Assembly: GCA_035302405.1 (NCBI GenBank)
Contig: DATGSR010000048.1
Span: 1-19,018 of the forward strand
Direction of reading: 5' to 3'
Length of the DNA stretch: 19,018 nucleotides
From: CALKWS01 sp035302405
Lineage (GTDB): Bacteria; Actinomycetota; Actinomycetes; Actinomycetales; Beutenbergiaceae
Shown here piece by piece: positions 16,964 to 19,018 of this stretch (within the stretch, counting starts at the first letter, position 1; each line of letters begins with the position of its first letter). A program made the position numbers and the translations under genes. The notes beneath the pieces were generated by a model. It was not told where the DNA came from. It ran no database searches and saw only the letters and a program-made list of their open reading frames with translations.

Positions 16964-16967
<4 letters not shown>
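16866..16967. repeat. 34-bp tandem repeat between pdxH-like gene and acnA
   Basis: Three units start at 16866, 16900 and 16934. The first two are identical over 34 bases; the third is degraded and ends at the acnA stop codon (16964-16966). Each unit holds CACC-GAA-GGTG and GCCC-GCG-GGGC, both able to form small hairpins. The array fills most of the 161-base gap between two convergent genes and may serve as the transcription end. There are no unique spacers, so it is not a CRISPR. Confidence 0.8.

Positions 16968-19018
<2,051 letters not shown>

Overview
The window is very GC-rich, uses GTG and TTG starts freely, and codes almost wall to wall. It carries a mycobacterial/streptomycete-style Mrp operon, an actinobacterial aconitase and an actinobacterial pterin-like gene cluster. 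All of this points to a chromosomal segment of an Actinomycetota species; I cannot name the genus. I see no transposases, phage genes, CRISPR array or plasmid functions.

Layout. 1-516: the 3' part of an alpha/beta-hydrolase gene. 685-6925 (minus): a complete Mrp-type cation/proton antiporter operon, transcribed mnhA(B)-C-D-E-F-G, with MnhA and MnhB fused and every junction overlapping by 4 bases. Several subunits carry unusual low-complexity tails, two of them encoded by or ending in short tandem DNA repeats. 7303-8022: oligoribonuclease. 8196-8272: tRNA-His(GTG). 8456-9745: an MFS exporter. 9830-10543 (minus): a DUF998 membrane protein, divergent from a TetR regulator at 10583-11272, with a perfect palindromic operator candidate in the 39-base gap. 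11447-12133: a HAD phosphatase.

12196-16043 is the most interesting block. It holds a GTP cyclohydrolase II fused to a RibD-type reductase (no deaminase domain), facing a tight minus-strand operon of an MDR dehydrogenase, a 6-pyruvoyl-tetrahydropterin-synthase (PTPS) homologue and a GT4 glycosyltransferase. The PTPS homologue lacks the third zinc histidine and the whole catalytic triad, as reported for SCO6650 of Streptomyces coelicolor, whose function is unknown. Together with the upstream HAD phosphatase the set looks like a pathway from GTP to a reduced, possibly glycosylated pyrimidine or pterin. Unlike S. coelicolor SCO6655, the cyclohydrolase here keeps the Tyr that marks true GTP cyclohydrolase II activity. 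The two arms of the cluster overlap tail to tail by 84 bases.

16188-16802: a PdxH-like FMN enzyme, convergent with an aconitase gene (16964 to the window end, 5' part missing). A 34-base tandem repeat fills the gap between them and runs into the aconitase stop codon. Several genes (orn, tetR, HAD, ribA fusion, MDR) show a -10-like hexamer 5-7 bases before the start and little or no ribosome binding site, so leaderless transcripts are likely common here.
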